NCBI GenBank assembly: GCA_946481065.1
Contig: CAMLMA010000009.1
Coordinates: 1 to 27,117, forward strand
DNA: 27,117 bases
Origin: an uncultured Nitrosomonadales bacterium
GTDB lineage: Bacteria; Pseudomonadota; Gammaproteobacteria; Burkholderiales; Methylophilaceae
Direction of reading: 5' to 3'
Shown: positions 15,109 to 25,799 of the stretch, piece by piece
Position numbering within the stretch: the first letter of the stretch is position 1
Layout: each line of letters begins with the position of its first letter
Notes under the pieces: generated by a model
Databases searched by the model: none
What the model saw: the letters and a program-made list of their open reading frames with translations, nothing else
What the model was told of the DNA's origin: nothing
Translations under genes and position numbers: made by a program

Positions 15109-15669
15109 TGAATGACTCCCGCGCTCAAGGCGGGCTGAACCATATCGTGATTGGCGACAGGTGGGGCTGGAGACCAGCGAATGTACAACCGGCCCTGAGG
15201 GCGGGGTATGTACTGCACGAACGAGAGTCATGCACTGGGGGCTAACCGCGACTTGAGGTCCCGGCGACACTTGGCTTCTTGAGCCACTTCCCTGAGGATA
15301 CGACCTGTTCAGGGGAGTCTTGGCTGACAGCATGGTCTGCTATCAGCATGAATTCGTTGACGATGATGCTCGTGAACTATCGGGTGTTAAGCCTTGGTGC
15401 GTTGCTTCAACTAAACTCTGATTCGGTTTAACCGTGGTTATCGGCTAAAATTCTATATTTCCAGCATTTCCTGGCCGTGCCGTGTGTCAATTGTCACAGG
15501 GCTTCGCAATCTGTCTGCGGCGGCTTGAGCGCAATTAATTTCAGTTACTAGGAATCGCTACTTGTTTTATTTGGCGAGCGAAGTTAACCAAGATGTTTTT
15601 CAATACCGTTAATTCTTTGTCGAAGAAGCGCTTAGCGCATTTACTTCGAGCCCACGTAGTATAGGTGAG
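15109..15669. promoter_or_regulatory. 561-base divergent region between rne and rluC, structured rne leader
   Basis: No gene is seen here. On the rne side there are several short hairpins: 15118-15122 with 15130-15134 (covering the rne ribosome binding site), GCCC/GGGC in a GC-rich stretch near 15215, CCCTGA/TCAGGG around 15291-15316, and others up to about 15375. Sequence from about 15400 to 15669 becomes AT-rich and probably holds both promoters. A minus-strand TATAGAAT near 15450 is a possible rne -10, which would give a leader of roughly 330 bases, close to the 361-base rne leader of E. coli. TGTCAATTG near 15487 forms part of an imperfect palindrome. No convincing rluC promoter could be fixed. 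Confidence 0.45.
15118..15134 (-). promoter_or_regulatory. Hairpin covering the rne ribosome binding site
   Basis: In the rne mRNA, CCCGC pairs with GCGGG (15130-15134 with 15118-15122, seven-base loop). The 3' arm overlaps the GGGAG ribosome binding site (15116-15120) ten bases before the ATG, so folding would reduce ribosome access. Confidence 0.5.
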
Positions 15670-16668
15670 ATGGCACATTTAAGCAAAACAAGAAATCAAT
15701 TCGATCCCTCGGTGGTGAATCTGCTCGAGATCGATGAGGCGAGCGCCGGGCAGCGGGTCGATAATTTCCTGGCCAAGACGCTCAAAGGCGTCCCCAAGAG
15801 CCATATCTACCGCATCCTGCGCAGTGGTGAGGTGCGGGTCAACAGCAAGCGTGTCGATGCCAGCCACAAGCTGGAGATGGCTGACATGGTGCGCGTCCCG
15901 CCAGTGCGCATGGCCGAACTCAAGACCGAGGCCGCTTCGCAGCGGCCAGTGACGGCGAAATTCGAGGATGCCGTGCTCTACGAAGACGATGCCATGCTGG
16001 TGATCGACAAGCCAGCGGGGTTTGCCGTGCACGGCGGTAGCGGCGTCAGTCGTGGCGTCATCGAGCAGCTACGGCTGGAACGCCCGCACGCCAAGTTCCT
16101 GGAACTGGTGCATCGGCTCGACCGCGAGACTTCGGGCGTGCTCATGCTGGCGAAGAAGCGCTCGGCGCTGGTCGCGCTGCACGAAGCCATGCGCCGCGAC
16201 CAGATGGACAAGCGCTATGTGATGCTGGTCCACGGTGTATGGAAAGACAAGAAACGGCGCGTGGTGCTTAACCTGCAAAAGCATGTCTCGGCCAACGGTG
16301 AGCGCCGAGTCAGCGTGCAGCCGGATGACCACGCGGATAGTCAGGTATCGGAGACGATCTTTCATTTGCGCCAGCATCTGGGCGATTTCAGCCTGCTGGA
16401 AGCACAGCTGATCACCGGGCGTACGCATCAGCTGCGCGTGCAATTGGCGCATCTGGGGTTCCCCATCGCAGGTGACGACAAGTATGGTGATTTCGCACTC
16501 AACAAGGCTTTGCAAAAGAAGGGGCTGAAACGGATGTTCCTGCATTCCGCCGAAACCGGCATCCGGCATCCCCTGTCCGGTGAAAAACTCAAACTGGTCG
16601 CACCGCTGCCAAAAGAGCTGCAACGGTTCATCCAGGCCCTCGAAACGGATATCAAGACGCATGCATAG
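15670..16668 (+). CDS. rluC: 23S rRNA pseudouridine synthase C
   Basis: A 332-residue RluA-family enzyme that in E. coli converts uridines 955, 2504 and 2580 of 23S rRNA. An S4 RNA-binding domain (residues about 25-75: RVDNFLAKTLKGVPKSHIYRILRSGEVRVN) is followed by the catalytic domain with HRLDRETSGV, in which Asp151 is the nucleophile, and the active-site RTHQLRVQLAHLGFPIAGDDKYGD. Length and layout match RluC (319 in E. coli). A short AGGTGAG lies directly before the ATG. It is divergent from rne, the same neighbour as in E. coli, where rluC and rne also adjoin. Its last eight bases overlap the following phosphatase gene, starting a four-gene overlapping operon. Confidence 0.95.
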   Translation: MAHLSKTRNQFDPSVVNLLEIDEASAGQRVDNFLAKTLKGVPKSHIYRILRSGEVRVNSKRVDASHKLEMADMVRVPPVRMAELKTEAASQRPVTAKFEDAVLYEDDAMLVIDKPAGFAVHGGSGVSRGVIEQLRLERPHAKFLELVHRLDRETSGVLMLAKKRSALVALHEAMRRDQMDKRYVMLVHGVWKDKKRRVVLNLQKHVSANGERRVSVQPDDHADSQVSETIFHLRQHLGDFSLLEAQLITGRTHQLRVQLAHLGFPIAGDDKYGDFALNKALQKKGLKRMFLHSAETGIRHPLSGEKLKLVAPLPKELQRFIQALETDIKTHA

Positions 16669-17317
16669 AAACTATGACCTGATCGTATTCGATTGGGACG
16701 GCACGCTGGCCGATTCGACCAGCATCATCATCCACAGCATTCGCACGGCGGCAGAAGAGGTCGGCTTGCCAGTGCCGCCGCCGACCGAGGCCAGCAGTAT
16801 CATCGGCCTGGGATTGCGTGAAGCGATCCATCGCCTCTTCGGCGATCTCGAGCGCGAACCGCTGGAAAGGCTCATCGCGCGCTATGCGTATCACTATCAT
16901 GCGAAAGAACATGATATCCCGCTGTTCGAGGGTGCCTACGATGCGTTGGTCGGGCTGGCGGCCAGAGGGTATTTGCTCGGCGTGGCGACGGGGAAGGGCC
17001 GTAAAGGCCTGGATCGTGCGCTGGAACAAAGCGGGCTGAAGCCTCATATCCACGCCACGCGTTGTGTCGACGAGTGTCATTCGAAACCTCATCCGCAGAT
17101 GTTGCTGGAGTTGATGGACGAATTTGGCGTCAGCCCTCAGCGTACGTTGATGATCGGCGATACCAGTTTCGACTTGCAGATGGCGCAGAACGCCAATGTC
17201 GATCGCCTCGGCGTCACTTATGGCGCCCACCCTGTGGAAGATCTGCTGCCGCATGCCCCGCTGGCGCATTTCAACGAATTTGCTAAAGTGAACCAATGGC
17301 TGATAATGAACGCGTGA
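16661..17317 (+). CDS. HAD-IA phosphatase, phosphoglycolate phosphatase-like
   Basis: A 218-residue HAD hydrolase. Motif I is FDWDGTLADS (Asp10 nucleophile, Asp12), the helical cap occupies residues about 18-85, motif II is VATGKGRKG, motif III is Lys in CHSKPHPQML, and motif IV is IGDTSFDLQMAQNA. This is the Gph-like branch often found beside rluC in beta- and gammaproteobacteria. The phosphoglycolate activity is a family inference; the substrate could differ. The frame is open upstream inside rluC, but ATG 16661 gives the expected N-terminus (MHRNYDLIVFDWDG), overlapping the rluC stop by eight bases, so translation is probably coupled. The 3' end overlaps the Rieske gene by 22 bases. Confidence 0.88.
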   Translation: MHRNYDLIVFDWDGTLADSTSIIIHSIRTAAEEVGLPVPPPTEASSIIGLGLREAIHRLFGDLEREPLERLIARYAYHYHAKEHDIPLFEGAYDALVGLAARGYLLGVATGKGRKGLDRALEQSGLKPHIHATRCVDECHSKPHPQMLLELMDEFGVSPQRTLMIGDTSFDLQMAQNANVDRLGVTYGAHPVEDLLPHAPLAHFNEFAKVNQWLIMNA

Positions 17318-17673
17318 TCTGTAGCAGCGATGCGCTTGAAGAGCGTGGGCTGGGTGTGCGGTTCGCCTTGCCGGAGCTCGGCGAGCGCACCACCGGTTTT
17401 GCCGTGCGCTACGAGGGCAGGGTCTACGCCTACGTCAATCGCTGCGCGCACGTCCCGGTCGAACTTGACTGGAACGAAGGCGAGTTCTTCGATCTTACGC
17501 GGGACTATCTGATCTGCGCCACCCACGGCGCGCACTATCAGCCGAATAGCGGCTTCTGCGTCATGGGGCCTTGCAAGGGCCAGCGATTGCAAGCCCTCCA
17601 GGTATCTGAACGACAACAGCAAGTCGTGATCCATCTCGATTCAACCAACAAGGAACCTCGGCATCATGTCTGA
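17296..17673 (+). CDS. Small Rieske [2Fe-2S] protein
   Basis: A 125-residue stand-alone Rieske domain without membrane anchor or signal peptide, so cytoplasmic. The cluster ligands are Cys50 and His52 (NRCAHVPVELDW) and Cys74 and His77 (CATHGAHYQPNSGFC). The following GPCKGQRLQALQV matches ferredoxin-like Rieske proteins of dioxygenase systems rather than the bc1 complex. No oxygenase or reductase is encoded nearby, so its redox partner is unknown. The gene overlaps the phosphatase by 22 bases and the peptidase by eight bases, so it belongs to the rluC operon; such a Rieske gene next to an S49 peptidase is, to my knowledge, recurrent in betaproteobacteria. Confidence 0.88.
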   Translation: MADNERVICSSDALEERGLGVRFALPELGERTTGFAVRYEGRVYAYVNRCAHVPVELDWNEGEFFDLTRDYLICATHGAHYQPNSGFCVMGPCKGQRLQALQVSERQQQVVIHLDSTNKEPRHHV

Positions 17674-18595
17674 ACAAGAGCAATGGGAACGTCAAACCAT
17701 CGAAAAACTGGCGTTCTCCGCCATCAAGGAACAACGGCGCGCGCGCCACTGGGGCATCTTCTTCAAATCCCTGACCTTCATCTACCTGTTCGTGCTCTTG
17801 TTCTATGCGCTGGACTGGATCGGCGAAGGTTCGGGCGCCACCACGGACCACACGGCACTGATCGACATCCAGGGCGTCATCGGCAGCGATGACGCAGTCA
17901 ACGCCGATGCGGTGATCTCAAGTCTGCAGGACGCCTTCGATAATAAGCGTACGCGCGGCGTCATCCTGCGCATCAACAGCCCGGGCGGCAGCCCAGTGCA
18001 GGCTGGCCTGATCAACGATGAGATCAAACGTCAGCGCAAACTGCATCCCAAGATCCCGGTCTATGCCGTGGTCGAGGATATCTGCGCTTCCGGCGGCTAT
18101 TACATCGCGGTAGCCGCCGACAAGATCTATGTCGACAAGGCCAGTATCGTTGGCTCCATTGGTGTGCTGATGGACGGCTTCGGTTTCACGGGTGCCATGC
18201 AGAAACTGGGCGTGGAACGGCGCTTGATGACAGCAGGCGAGAACAAGGCGATCCTTGATCCCTTCTCGCCGGTGAATCCGAAGCATCAGCAGTATGCGCA
18301 GAAGATGCTGGACCAGATCCACCAGCAGTTAATCAACGTGGTGAGTGAAGGCCGAGGCAAGCGCCTGAAAGAAACGCCGGAAACCTTCAGTGGCCTGTTC
18401 TGGACCGGGGAAGACAGCATCGCCATGGGCCTGGCTGATGGCTACGGCAGTTCGGAATATGTGGCGCGCGAGGTCATCAAGCAATCGAACATCGTCGATT
18501 TCACCACGCGTGAAGGCCTGGCGGATCGATTCGCCAAGAAGTTCGGTGCCAGCGTCGCCAACACGCTTTCCGGTAGCAACTTCAGGTTACGCTGA
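17666..18595 (+). CDS. sppA: Membrane-anchored S49 peptidase (short SppA type)
   Basis: A 309-residue serine peptidase of the signal peptide peptidase A family, degrading leftover signal peptides or membrane protein fragments. Residues 1-28 are a charged cytoplasmic segment, one membrane helix spans about 32-50, and the catalytic domain faces the periplasm. ILRINSPGGSPVQAG (101-114) is the oxyanion region, Ser142 in CASGGYYIA the nucleophile, and Lys194 in TAGENKAILDPF the general base. It is the single-domain form (about 36 kDa), half the size of E. coli SppA. It overlaps the Rieske gene by eight bases and ends the operon before a strong terminator. Confidence 0.92.
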   Translation: MSEQEQWERQTIEKLAFSAIKEQRRARHWGIFFKSLTFIYLFVLLFYALDWIGEGSGATTDHTALIDIQGVIGSDDAVNADAVISSLQDAFDNKRTRGVILRINSPGGSPVQAGLINDEIKRQRKLHPKIPVYAVVEDICASGGYYIAVAADKIYVDKASIVGSIGVLMDGFGFTGAMQKLGVERRLMTAGENKAILDPFSPVNPKHQQYAQKMLDQIHQQLINVVSEGRGKRLKETPETFSGLFWTGEDSIAMGLADGYGSSEYVAREVIKQSNIVDFTTREGLADRFAKKFGASVANTLSGSNFRLR

Positions 18596-18621
18596 GTGGC
18601 CTGAAGACACGCAGCCCCTGC

Positions 18622-18659
18622 AAATAAAAAAGGCAGCCATCCGGCTGCCTTTTTTATTT
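18622..18659. terminator. Bidirectional terminator between sppA and pgi
   Basis: A 17-bp stem (18622-18638 with 18643-18659), ATCC loop, with AGGCAGCC core and A/T runs on both sides, serves both converging operons. Confidence 0.93.
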
Positions 18660-18670
18660 TAATCATATGA

Positions 18671-22517
<3,847 letters not shown>

Positions 22518-22640
22518 GGTTTTCCGTCTGTCGTTTATTTTTTGGTGATGTTGCGGAGGCCACTGGCTAGGCGCCGATTATCGTGCCTATAATGCAGACA
22601 GGGCGCCAGAACCAAGCAGAACAAGCGATTGGGCGCTCCG

Positions 22641-22670
22641 TTGACATCACAGCGAATGTCAAACTATAAA
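22641..22670 (+). promoter_or_regulatory. Near-consensus promoter with embedded inverted repeat before glgC
   Basis: Perfect -35 TTGACA (22641-22646) and -10 TATAAA (22665-22670) with an 18-base spacer. TTGACAT (22641-22647) and ATGTCAA (22656-22662) form a perfect 7-bp inverted repeat, spacer eight, lying across the -35 and spacer, an ideal repressor position. The predicted start (about 22677) is very close to the ribosome binding site (GAGGGGA, 22674-22680), so a second promoter upstream, such as TATAAT at 22588-22593, may be the main one. Confidence 0.55.
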
Positions 22671-22685
22671 ACAGAGGGGATAAAA

Positions 22686-23966
22686 ATGCAGCAGGAATCA
22701 TCATCTTCGCGTTTCATCAGTGCCTTAACCAAAAATACGCTCGCACTGATCCTGGCCGGTGGTCGCGGTAGCCGCCTGAAGAACCTCACGGACTGGCGCG
22801 CGAAGCCTGCGGTACCTTTCGGCGGCAAGTTCCGCATCATCGATTTCCCTCTGTCCAACTGCATGAATTCCGGCGTGCGCCGTATCGGCGTCGTCACCCA
22901 ATACAAATCCCATAGCCTGTTGCAGCATATCCAGCGCGGCTGGGGTTTCCTGCGTGGCGAGTTCAACGAGTTCGTCGAGCTGCTGCCGGCCCAGCAGCGC
23001 ATCGAGGAGGAATGGTACAAAGGCACGGCTGACGCCGTGTTCCAGAACCTCGACATCCTGCGCCAGGTGGGTGCGGAGTTCGTGTTGATCCTGGCTGGCG
23101 ATCATATCTACAAGATGGATTACGGCCAGATGCTGGCTTCGCATGTCCGCAACAAGGCCGACATGACCATCGCTTGCATCAATGTGCCGCTGGAAGACGC
23201 CAAGGCCTTCGGCGTGATCGGCGTTGACGAGAGCGACCGCGTCACCGAATTCGAGGAAAAGCCGGCCAACCCCAAGACCATTCCCGGTAATCCGGAACAG
23301 GCCTTCGCCAGCATGGGCATCTACGTCTTTAACTCGTCTTTCCTTTACGAGCAGCTGATCCGGGACGCGGACGACCATACTTCCACGCATGATTTCGGCA
23401 AGGACATCATCCCGCGCATGATCCGCAAGTACCGTGTCTATGCGCACCGTTTCACCGATAGCTGTGTCGGGGCCGCTGACGATAACTATTACTGGCGCGA
23501 TGTTGGTACGGTAGATGCTTACTGGGAAGCGAACATGGAATTGACCAAGGTGGTGCCTGAGCTCAATCTGTATGACCGCAACTGGCCGATCTGGACGTAT
23601 CAGGAGCAGCTTCCACCAGCCAAGTTCGTGTTCAATAACGATGACCGGCGCGGTTCGGCCACGGATTCGCTGATTTCTGGCGGATGCATCATCAGCGGTT
23701 CGCAGGTCACGAGTTCGGTGCTGTTCTCCGATGTGCGGGTCAACAGCTACAGCACGATCGAGGATTCCGTGATCCTGCCGAACGTGGACATCGGTCGCTA
23801 TGTGACGTTGAAGCGGGTCGTGGTGGACAAGGGCGCACGTATCCCCGACGGCATGGAGATCGGTCTCAATCCGGAACAGGATCGCAAGCGCTTCCATGTT
23901 TCCGAAAAAGGCATCACGCTGGTGACGCCCGATATGCTGGGGCAGTCGCTGCACCACGCCAGATAG
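22686..23966 (+). CDS. glgC: Glucose-1-phosphate adenylyltransferase (ADP-glucose pyrophosphorylase)
   Basis: A 426-residue enzyme making ADP-glucose from glucose-1-P and ATP, the committed and usually allosterically controlled step of bacterial glycogen synthesis. The N-terminal Rossmann-like domain has [26 protein letters not shown] (nucleotide and effector-site region), catalytic Asp139 in [11 protein letters not shown], and FEEKPANP (glucose-1-P-binding lysine). The C-terminal left-handed beta helix ([37 protein letters not shown]) supports oligomers and effector binding. Length matches E. coli GlgC (431). An upstream ATG at 22629 is in frame, but GAGGGGA favours 22686. The GH57 gene follows after 48 bases, with a small hairpin (23968-23975 with 23983-23990) in between. 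Confidence 0.96.
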   Translation: MQQESSSSRFISALTKNTLALILAGGRGSRLKNLTDWRAKPAVPFGGKFRIIDFPLSNCMNSGVRRIGVVTQYKSHSLLQHIQRGWGFLRGEFNEFVELLPAQQRIEEEWYKGTADAVFQNLDILRQVGAEFVLILAGDHIYKMDYGQMLASHVRNKADMTIACINVPLEDAKAFGVIGVDESDRVTEFEEKPANPKTIPGNPEQAFASMGIYVFNSSFLYEQLIRDADDHTSTHDFGKDIIPRMIRKYRVYAHRFTDSCVGAADDNYYWRDVGTVDAYWEANMELTKVVPELNLYDRNWPIWTYQEQLPPAKFVFNNDDRRGSATDSLISGGCIISGSQVTSSVLFSDVRVNSYSTIEDSVILPNVDIGRYVTLKRVVVDKGARIPDGMEIGLNPEQDRKRFHVSEKGITLVTPDMLGQSLHHAR

Positions 23967-23967
23967 C

Positions 23968-23990
23968 ATGGCCCGTGGCAACCGGGTCAT
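23968..23990 (+). other. Small stem-loop between glgC and the first GH57 gene
   Basis: ATGGCCCG (23968-23975) pairs with CGGGTCAT (23983-23990), eight base pairs including one G-T, just after the glgC stop. No T tract follows, so it may mark an mRNA processing or attenuation point rather than full termination. Confidence 0.3.
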
Positions 23991-24014
23991 CCGTTTATTA
24001 AAGAAGGTTTTGTC

Positions 24015-25742
24015 ATGACATCGGCGCCACCCAAGTTGTATCTCAATCTCTACTGGCACATGCACCAGCCGGATTACCGCGACACGCTGACCGGCGAATA
24101 TGTCCTGCCCTGGACGTACCTCCACGCCATCAAGGATTACACCGATATGGCGCATCATATCGAGCAGAATCCCCAGGCCAAGGTCACGTTCAATTTCGTC
24201 CCGGTGCTGCTGGATCAGCTGGAGGATTACGCCGCACAGTTCAAGTCGGGCGATATCCGTGACCCCTTGCTCCGACTGCTGTCGCTGGAGAATCTCGATG
24301 ACATCAGCGAAGAAGAGCGCTGCCTCATCATCGACAGCTGCTTCAAGAGCCATCACGACAAGATGCTCGCGCCGTTCGCGCACTACCAGAGCCTGCACGA
24401 TATCTATCGTGGCCTCGAACATCAGGGCAAGACCGCATTCAATTACCTCTCAGGCCAGTACATGGCCGACCTGCTGGTGTGGTATCACCTGGCCTGGACA
24501 GGCGAAAGCGTGCGCCGCAGCGATAAGCTGGTGCAGGCATTGATGCAGAAGGGGAGCCAGTTCGACACCAAGGATAGGCGCGGGCTGTTCACGCTGATCG
24601 GAACGCTGATCTCTGACCTCATCCCGCGTTACAGGAAGCTGCAACAGGCAGGCCGTATCGAGCTTTCGAGTACGCCGCATTTCCACCCGATCCTGCCTTT
24701 GCTGCTCGACTTCAAGTGCACGCGTGATGCCATGCCCTATGCGCCTTTACCGCGCTGCGCACAATATCCGGGCGGCCGATTGCGCGCGCGTGCGCACATC
24801 GAAGCCGCGCAGGCCTCCCACAAGGCCCGGTTCGGCGAGCTGCCGCAAGGCATGTGGCCAGCCGAAGGCGGGGTCTCACATGCGGCATTGTCGCTGATGG
24901 CCGAACATGGTCTGCAGTGGGCAGCGACAGGCGAAGGTGTGCTGGCCAACAGCCTGTACAAATCCTTCGACAGTTCAGACCTGCCGCCGCGGGCGGAATA
25001 TCTCTACCGGCCCTACCGGGTGACAGACGGCAATCACGATATCCAGTGTTTTTTCCGCGACGACAACCTCTCGGACAAGATCGGGTTCGAATACTCCAAA
25101 TTCCATGCCGGCGATGCCGTCAACGACTTCATCGCAGCGCTCGAAGCCATCCACGCCGACAACGCCAGTCCGCAGAGCCCTGTGGTGAGTGTCATCCTCG
25201 ATGGCGAGAACGCCTGGGAATACTATCCGTACAACGGATATTACTTTCTGAGCGAACTGTATGCGGCTTTGGCGGCGCACCCGGATATCGAGATGACCAC
25301 CTTCAGCGAGATCGTCGAAAAGACCCGCAAGGGCGACGAGGTCGAACTGAGGACACTGCCGGCGGTGGCGGCCGGCAGCTGGGTCTACGGCAGTTTCAGC
25401 ACATGGATCGGCAGCACCGACAAAAACCTGGGCTGGGATCTGCTGTGCGAAGCGAAGAAGAACTATGACCGTGCGATCCAGGCTGGCAGCCTGAGCAAGC
25501 GTGAGCAAGAGGCCTGCGAACGCCAGCTGGCGATCTGCGAAGGATCCGACTGGTTCTGGTGGTTCGGTGATTACAATTCCGCCGTCAGCGTCGACAGCTT
25601 CGACCGGCTCTACCGGCGCAACCTTTCCAATCTCTATCGCCTGCTCAAGCTGACCATCCCGGAGGTCCTCAATCGACCGATCAGCGTCGGTGCCGGTGAC
25701 CCGGCGGCGGCCGGCACCATGCGTCGCGGCCAGGAAACCTGA
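24015..25742 (+). CDS. GH57 glycoside hydrolase, amylase-like
   Basis: A 575-residue cytoplasmic enzyme (no signal peptide) of glycoside hydrolase family 57, expected to act on alpha-1,4 glucan. The conserved regions appear in order: region I LYWHMHQPDY (residues 12-21), region II STPHFHPILPLL (219-230), region III GMWPAEGGVS with nucleophile Glu284, and region IV VILDGENAWEYY with acid/base Asp396. WPAEG and DGENAWE place it with the GH57 amylase-like group; it lacks the WLPEC form of GH57 branching enzymes. The exact activity (alpha-amylase, amylopullulanase-like or maltogenic) cannot be told. AAGG upstream supports the start. It sits between glgC and a second GH57 gene, so it probably trims or turns over glycogen or maltodextrin. 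Confidence 0.88.
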   Translation: MTSAPPKLYLNLYWHMHQPDYRDTLTGEYVLPWTYLHAIKDYTDMAHHIEQNPQAKVTFNFVPVLLDQLEDYAAQFKSGDIRDPLLRLLSLENLDDISEEERCLIIDSCFKSHHDKMLAPFAHYQSLHDIYRGLEHQGKTAFNYLSGQYMADLLVWYHLAWTGESVRRSDKLVQALMQKGSQFDTKDRRGLFTLIGTLISDLIPRYRKLQQAGRIELSSTPHFHPILPLLLDFKCTRDAMPYAPLPRCAQYPGGRLRARAHIEAAQASHKARFGELPQGMWPAEGGVSHAALSLMAEHGLQWAATGEGVLANSLYKSFDSSDLPPRAEYLYRPYRVTDGNHDIQCFFRDDNLSDKIGFEYSKFHAGDAVNDFIAALEAIHADNASPQSPVVSVILDGENAWEYYPYNGYYFLSELYAALAAHPDIEMTTFSEIVEKTRKGDEVELRTLPAVAAGSWVYGSFSTWIGSTDKNLGWDLLCEAKKNYDRAIQAGSLSKREQEACERQLAICEGSDWFWWFGDYNSAVSVDSFDRLYRRNLSNLYRLLKLTIPEVLNRPISVGAGDPAAAGTMRRGQET

Positions 25743-25799
25743 GCGAGGTCGTCATGCGTACACCATCATCAAACAGCATCAACTTGTGGAGAGCCGATC

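Noticed and set aside
15109..15333. A 75-codon N-terminal extension of RNase E up to an ATG at 15333
   Set aside because: RNase E starts at MKRMLFNATQ in E. coli and here too; the extension is low in plausible protein character and coincides with the structured leader.
22570..22609. Two GGCGCC copies flanking the TATAAT in the glgB-glgC region as an operator
   Set aside because: GGCGCC is a common self-complementary hexamer in GC-rich DNA; the flanks do not match, so it may be chance.
22725..24422. A 565-codon open frame on the minus strand opposite glgC and the start of the GH57 gene
   Set aside because: It is a shadow of GC-rich codon use in glgC. Its translation has no recognisable domain and is rich in His, Asp, Val and Arg in the pattern of antisense frames, while the plus strand encodes a complete, motif-bearing GlgC.
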